Source: Liolophura sinensis (lineage: Eukaryota > Mollusca > Polyplacophora > Chitonida > Chitonidae). From it: a stretch of DNA of 64,000 nucleotides. The DNA lies in the NCBI RefSeq assembly GCF_032854445.1, contig NC_088302.1:53844046-53908045 (forward strand), in the 5' to 3' direction. This document shows positions 58,895-64,000 of this stretch, piece after piece. The first letter of the stretch is position 1; each line of letters begins with the position of its first letter. The translations under genes and the position numbers were made by a program. Under the pieces are notes generated by a model. The model did not search any database. It saw only the letters and a program-made list of their open reading frames with translations, and had not been told where the DNA came from.

Positions 58895-60876
58895 GATGCT
58901 TCACGGAATAGAGAACAGTCGTCATGGCAACACGTTCCCGCCAGCGTTTCTTTTGTATATTGGTATCTGCTACAGTTGCATTTTTCCTCGTGACGCTTAA
59001 GGTGACATCACGTCCGGCAGTGCGGCAGCTACCGGCTAACAGTACTTCAAATTATTCCGGTTTTCTTGTGGACACGGTTGGATGTAAAATTCCCAATATT
59101 AACCCCTATGACGAGCTGATCAAGCGGTTTGTGTGGCATGGTACTAGAGTACATTGCAAGGGAAAGCCCGCCATTACGTACGAAGATGGGTTATGGATAC
59201 GCATCAACCGAACCCGCGTTAAGAAGTATTATCGTAATGATTTGAAATACTGTGCCTACGAACCGCTACAAAGGCCAGTGAACGGGTCTGACGACCGAAT
59301 TGATTATACCAACAAGAAAATCCTCTTCTACAACGACACAATAGTGAAGGCCGAATTCATGCGGGTTTACTGTTACAGTCGGAGCGAGGGTGTGATATAT
59401 GTGAATTTTCACGCTTTTATTTTGCCTAAACCGGAAATAGAGCGAAGGTATAGGAGAAACTTCAAGAGGTATAATAAGACGTTTGACTTAAAGGCCAACT
59501 TAAATGTACTTATGTTTGGTGTAGACTCTGTGTCAAGACTCAACATGATTCGTCAGATGCCCCGAACCCGGGAGCTTTTGTTTAGTGAGCTAGGGGCTGT
59601 GGAGATGTTGGGGTATAACAAGGTAGCTGACAACACTTACGTCAACATTGTCCCCATGACGGTGGGGAAGTTTGTGGAGGAGCTACCGTGGAACGAGACA
59701 ATGGCCGACGTCCCGTTTGATGAATACGGCTTCGTGTGGAAGAACTTCTCAAAATACGGTTACAGGACGTTGTATGCTGAAGATGCGCCGAAAATCGCCA
59801 TATTTAACTATCTCAAAGCGGGATTTCACGTCCCTCCAGCCGATTACTACCTACGCCCTTTTAGCTTAGCCATTGAGAAGCACAAAACACTGTGGAATCA
59901 AAACAACAACTGTTTCTCCAACAGCTTGGAGACAAATCTCGTTCTGGATTACGTGCACCGCTTCATTAAGTCTTCTCAGGGAAAACCGTTTTTCGCTTTC
60001 ACTTTTATCACGAGACTTACGCATGATGACGTGAACAGAGTTGGGGCCGCAGATGTGCCACATCACGATTTTCTGAGTAAGCTGAAGGAAGAAGGTCACT
60101 TGGAAAACACAGTGCTTATCTACTACAGTGACCACGGTATTCGCTTTGGAGATGTTAGGGGGACTTATATAGGTAAGCTTGAGGAACGACTTCCATTCAT
60201 GTTTATCGCGTTCCCCAAATGGTTTCGGGAGAAATACCCAAAGCTAATGGACAGACTGACAACCAATTCAAAACGACTCACCACACCGTTTGATATCTAT
60301 GAAACGTTAGTTGACATTTTGCACTTCAACCGTAGTGTGGGTAAATCCGATAAACAGCTGACAGATCGAGGGATCAGTCTTTTTAACAACATCTCTCCCG
60401 CTCGCACGTGCGAACTTGCCAGCATTCTGACTCACTGGTGTACTTGTCAACTTCAAGAGCGCGTCAATGGAACAGACCCTATCATTGTGAAGGCAGCCAC
60501 GTTTGTCGTGAAAGTTCTAAACTCGAAGACTGCCAATCACAGAACCTTATGCTCTAAACTGAAACTAGGAGAAATCTGGGAAGCCTGGCGAATGGTACCT
60601 AACGAGGAGGTGCTGCGCTTCCGGAAAAGTCTTAATGACGTCATCAATAGACAGGTGTTTTATGGAGAACGTGCGAAGGCCATAGTGGATTACCAAATCA
60701 CGCTGACAACCGTTCCCGGCCAGGGACTGTTTGAGGTAACGGTGCGTCACGTGGAACTGGAGAATCAGTTTACGGTGATGGGGGAAGTCAGTAGAATTAA
60801 CCTGTACGGGCAGCAGTCGGCCTGTACAAAGGACATCCACCTTAAAAAGTACTGTCACTGCGTAGCAGGAGGATAG
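58895..60876 (+). CDS. DUF229-family (alkaline-phosphatase/sulfatase-fold) type II membrane protein
   Basis: The coding sequence is 58924-60876, 650 residues, unbroken. A splice acceptor (TTTTTATTACAG) precedes 58895, so an upstream 5' UTR exon is likely, and an in-frame stop lies between the acceptor and the ATG. Residues 8-26 (FFCILVSATVAFFLV) form a signal anchor. About ten N-glycosylation sequons downstream fit a lumenal or extracellular catalytic part. DUF229 landmarks are GVDSVSRLN near 199-207 (core Asp201/Ser202), LYAEDAP at 283-289, THDDVN at 366-371 and YYSDHG at 400-405, the metal-binding Asp-His pair of the superfamily. PFDIYETLVDIL follows. The C-terminus is Cys-rich (KKYCHCVAGG). 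The substrate is unknown; members of the superfamily act on phosphate or sulfate esters. Length agrees with the family. Candidate poly(A) signals lie at 61303 and 61332. Confidence 0.93.
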
Positions 60877-61703
60877 CGATATACTGTACTATATCAGTTA
60901 TGCTTAGTGTATCGTCACAAATTCCGTCCGTTGCCATGCTCATATTTAAATGGTTTTCATGTATATCGTGTGTTTATCGTGACCTGTATCAACAAACATC
61001 TTTGTTGTTATCAACCGCATGTCGGTTGTTGATCATATACGAGTACTTGGTGGTAAACTTGGGATTTCAACATTTCCGTCTGACCTGTGTACTGTAGACA
61101 CTCGGCATGACAACGTTATTCTTATCCCAAGGCGCTAATGTTATATTTAACAGCCAGGTCTAAATGCGGCTTTCAGTGAGGGGGGAATCTTAACCTTATA
61201 TTTTATGTACATAGGCCTACAGGAACATTAATGATCAGTGGCCAACATTAAATTACATGTATTAGAAATATCTAAATTATAATGTCTGCAGCGGTTTGAG
61301 TAAATAAATGTTTACAATTTTGTCTTCTAGAAATAAATCAGAAACACTGATCCGTATTTCAACTCAAATGAAAACTTTTTTAAAAATATTGTTGAGGTAT
61401 TGAAATACTCCCTGCCTGTGACCTCAAAACAACAATAATGACTCCGATCAACCTTTTATTTGTCAATTTTTGGAAGTGTGCTCCTCTCCATGTTCCACTT
61501 TTTCATCGTATTATTTGGGGTAGAGTCGTGGATCTCTAGTGCCAGCTCATCTATGCATCACAACAAATTTTGAAGTTGATTGAGAACTACTGCACGCCTG
61601 AGGTTCGTATTTGAAAAATTAGATATTTTTATCTCACTTCAACTGACTGTATGAGTGTGATTGGACTGAGCTTATGGCGTAGACAGGCAAACCTGTCCAT
61701 AGT
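60877..61703. other. Convergent 3' intergenic region
   Basis: Plus-strand AATAAA motifs at 61303-61308 and 61332-61337 suit the DUF229 transcript. A minus-strand AATAAA at 61460-61455 suits the GM2A-like transcript, about 245 bp past its stop. The two 3' ends would lie within about 150 bp of each other. Confidence 0.6.
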
Positions 61704-61859
61704 TCAAGGGTCAAGAATGGAGAATTCCACGTGAAGACAACCGACTGTTTGTGAAAGGCTGCTTAGCCTGTAGGTCATCTTGTAAAGGGCCTCTGTGACC
61801 CAAACAGGAAGCTCTCCAGGGGTCACAGTTAGGTTTGTGGGTGGCAGGATGTAACGTCC
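61704..61859 (-). CDS. GM2A-like last exon
   Basis: 51 codons plus TGA, acceptor ACTCTCCTGCAG|GGA. Encodes GRYILPPTNLTV, ELPVWVTEALYKMTYRL and VGCLHVEFSILDP, with the final conserved Cys. Confidence 0.9.
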   Translation of the reverse strand, partial: GRYILPPTNLTVTPGELPVWVTEALYKMTYRLSSLSQTVGCLHVEFSILDP

Positions 61860-63413
61860 CTGCAGGAGAGTAAAAAAATCGTCAGATGAATGTTTATGTT
61901 TGCATGTATAACATGTATTTACTTTCTAACAACTCACCCGATAAAAGTAATGGCATATACATTTCTGTTGTTTCGCATACATGTACATGTACACATCTGT
62001 GAATATTATAGATATTACAATGTGGCCCTACATTTTGAAATACAATTATTATTTTTACAGTATTCTTAGTTCAGTATTTTGTCTTCAGTATACATAATTT
62101 CCGCGATTAAAAAGAGAAGTAGACCCCTATGCTTCCTTCTCTTTTGAACAATGGCCTAATAAGGTATACCAGTCACAAGTGATGATAAAAATTAACAGAA
62201 ACGAGGTAAAGACGTACATGTGTTGCATTGTGAAACACAATTTATACATTAAATTATTAGTTATACATTATACCAGAGACATGTTTGGCATGATGAGCAT
62301 CTCAGACCGGCACATCCTTATGACACCGAAAAGGCAAGCATTCGGATTTCTCCATTGACTCATGGTTAACTTGGTTCGAGCGTACCTACCTTACGAATGG
62401 GGCACTGACAAGGAATACCATGCTGACGTATGGCAGACGGACAGACAAACGGCAGAAGAGCACACATGTCCTCTAGTTCGCAGGAACCTAACTCGTCTAG
62501 ACAGAGGACGGGCACCCAGATAGCGATTTGCTTCTCACCCTGGGCCTGAAACTAAACATTGTAGATGCTAGCTATAAATGTATACATTCATTGCATTCGA
62601 TGGAATTCGCGTGCGTTAGTGAGGTGTACAGAGAATCATTTGAAGAGATGCCTTAAGGTGTTTTGTTATCTGTTCACGTGTTTTAAGCATTTACAAATGA
62701 CAATACTATGAGGGCCGTGGAAAGACATATTTGGTAATCACTTATAAAGTGTCATATTTTACATGTTCGAACGCAAACTGTAATATGGCAATAAAAACTG
62801 AAAAGGGGATTAGAATATCATTTTAGTAAGATACTATTCACAAACAAGCCATTGCCTAAAAGCAACTGGTCGACTTTCTCAGTCAGTTGGAATTATTGCT
62901 AAAAATAATTTTAATGATCATGTACTAGTATTACATGCCTTTAAATTTTTCACGAAAAGAACAAAAAACACTAACCTTAATGGGTGAATGTAGCGTTCTG
63001 GAGACAGAGAACTGAAAGCTAAGCTGGAACACCCCTGGCAGAGTCACGGGGTCTGGCTGTATGCTGAGGTATTCCACCAGGACGGGGTCATCCTTCCCGC
63101 CACAATTCATCCACTGGACACCTCCAAACTGATATGTAGGCGAGATGTATAAAATGGAGAGAACGGGTTTAAAATGAGATGACTTACACTTGACAGTTGA
63201 GTGACACAGACCGATATTACCTTTATCCGTAGGTCTGTAGCGTTGACACATAGAACATTCAGTAAGAGATGGAAGATTTTTTGACTGAGGGTTGCACATT
63301 ATTTCAATTAAATCCTCGTGGCCATTTAATGACACTTTTCCAGAATTGTCAAAGCATACATGATTTACTGACTTTAAAGATCTTTGCAGAATTTCAACGG
63401 GATGAAATACCTC
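61704..63413 (-). CDS. GM2-activator-like (ML-type lipid-binding) protein, 5' exon(s) missing
   Basis: Exons in transcript order are 63413-62976, 62545-62390 and 61859-61704, all joined in phase 0 at GT/AG sites, giving 249 codons including the stop. The last 154 residues align with ganglioside GM2 activator: domain start FGGVQWMNCGG, the strand YLSIQPDPVTLPG, then CLDELGSCELEDMC and GIPCQCPI, and the end YKMTYRLSSLSQTVGCLHVE. All eight cysteines of the family's four disulfides are in the right order. GM2 activator is known as a lysosomal or secreted lipid-extracting cofactor. In front of the domain, in the same exon, are 95 residues with six additional cysteines. No signal peptide is visible, so a first exon should lie upstream, perhaps outside the window. 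Confidence 0.87.
62390..62545 (-). CDS. GM2A-like middle exon (six cysteines)
   Basis: 52 codons, acceptor TTAGTTTCAG|GCC, donor AAG|GTAGGT. Encodes IAIWVPVLCLDELGSC and later RQHGIPCQCPIRK, the family's central Cys cluster. Confidence 0.9.
62976..63413 (-). CDS. GM2A-like exon: six-Cys segment plus N-terminal part of lipid-binding domain
   Basis: 146 codons, phase 0 at both ends. Acceptor CCATTGTAG|GAG, with an in-frame stop immediately upstream; donor AAG|GTTAGT. The six-Cys part has C at exon residues 20, 40, 53, 56, 70 and 76 (VCFDNSGK, TECSMCQRY). A weaker alternative acceptor just before the GM2A domain (CATATCAG|TTTGG at 63129) would give a 51-codon exon without the segment. Confidence 0.78.
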
Positions 63414-63765
63414 CTACAATGGCACAGAAAACCAGGGTAAAAATATGAAAAAATTGACGAGTTGTAATAACAAATTAAAACTATATGAAAATGAACAGTC
63501 ATTTGAGATTGAATTTAGTTGACCATAATTACATACAATTTATATTTGTAATTTATCTGGTTAGCATTTCACCCTGTCTTCAAGAATGTAGGCCTGTCGG
63601 TTACATCTTGATCTTTAGGTTTCGGGTCACAAGCCTATCAATGAACAAGGCTAATATTAACTGATATTAACAATTAGGCCGTGAGGAACAACTGGCTCAA
63701 TAACTAAGGTGCGCTTCCATACGTCGAAACAGGCATTCGCATATCAGCCGTTAACCAGTAAGGAC
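63414..63765. other. Probable intron of the GM2A-like gene
   Basis: AT-rich. I searched the minus strand for a signal-peptide exon and found none with convincing splice sites. Confidence 0.45.
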
Positions 63766-63965
63766 GTACCAGGTCAATAATCTCAAGACCAATTCCCAAA
63801 AGGGCGTTCCAGGTCAATAATCGCAAGACCAATTCCCAAAAGGGCGTTCAAGGTCAATAATCTCAAGACTAATTCCCAAAAGGGCGTTCAAGGTCAATAA
63901 TCTCAAGACCAATTCCCAAAAGAGCGTTCAAGGTCAATAATCGCAAGGCCAATACTCAAAAAGGG
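63766..63965. repeat. 40-bp minisatellite, 5 copies
   Basis: Units of AGGTCAATAATCTCAAGACC, AATTCCCAAAAGGGCGTTC. Immediately right, GGGCCTCCGTGGG at 63963 resembles the first bases of a SINE-A head but is not continued. Confidence 0.92.
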
Positions 63966-64000
63966 CCTCCGTGGGACTGTTTTTTTTCCATCTTACGTTT

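Noticed and set aside
57676-58911. Long open frames on both strands through the 57-bp array
   Set aside because: They exist because the unit length is a multiple of three. Overlapping frames on both strands cannot all be genes.

Overview
The window is nuclear DNA from an invertebrate animal. Spliced genes with GT/AG introns, AT-rich intergenic sequence, many tRNA-derived SINEs and an extreme density of minisatellites point to a lophotrochozoan, most likely a mollusc. This is inferred from the SINE types (tails with A/T-rich TAAA-type or CACT-type repeats) and from gene structure, not from a database match.

Three protein genes can be supported, all in the right-hand 40 percent. (1) An F-box/WD40 gene on the minus strand runs from a probable 5' UTR exon near 51.1 kb to a stop at 39774. 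I reconstructed seven coding exons whose splice phases all agree. The last exon carries a one-base frame break. (2) A DUF229 (alkaline-phosphatase/sulfatase-fold) type II membrane protein of 650 residues lies on the plus strand at 58924-60876, in one uninterrupted coding exon behind a probable 5' UTR intron. (3) A GM2-activator-like lipid-transfer protein lies on the minus strand at 61704-63413, in three phase-0 exons. It keeps all eight disulfide cysteines and has an unusual six-cysteine segment in front of the domain. Its signal-peptide exon lies outside or was not found. Genes 2 and 3 converge tail to tail.

The left part (1-39.7 kb) has no gene I can defend. It holds long minisatellites (61, 133, about 38, about 92, 67/46, 27 and 39 bp units, and a degenerate CCCTAA-containing array), a (TA)n tract, a 755-bp solo LTR sitting inside one array, an 86-bp-arm foldback element, and SINE fragments, two of which form nested insertions.

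The most striking structure is inside the F-box gene. Nearly every large intron is filled by a minisatellite, and two of these arrays can be traced to their origin. One 82-bp array of about 21 copies grew from the junction between a SINE's tRNA-like head and its flank, after the SINE inserted. Another, a 65-bp array of about ten copies, grew from the 3' end of coding exon 4 including its splice donor, so the intron contains a ladder of near-perfect decoy 5' splice sites. A third array lies almost directly against the exon 6 splice acceptor.
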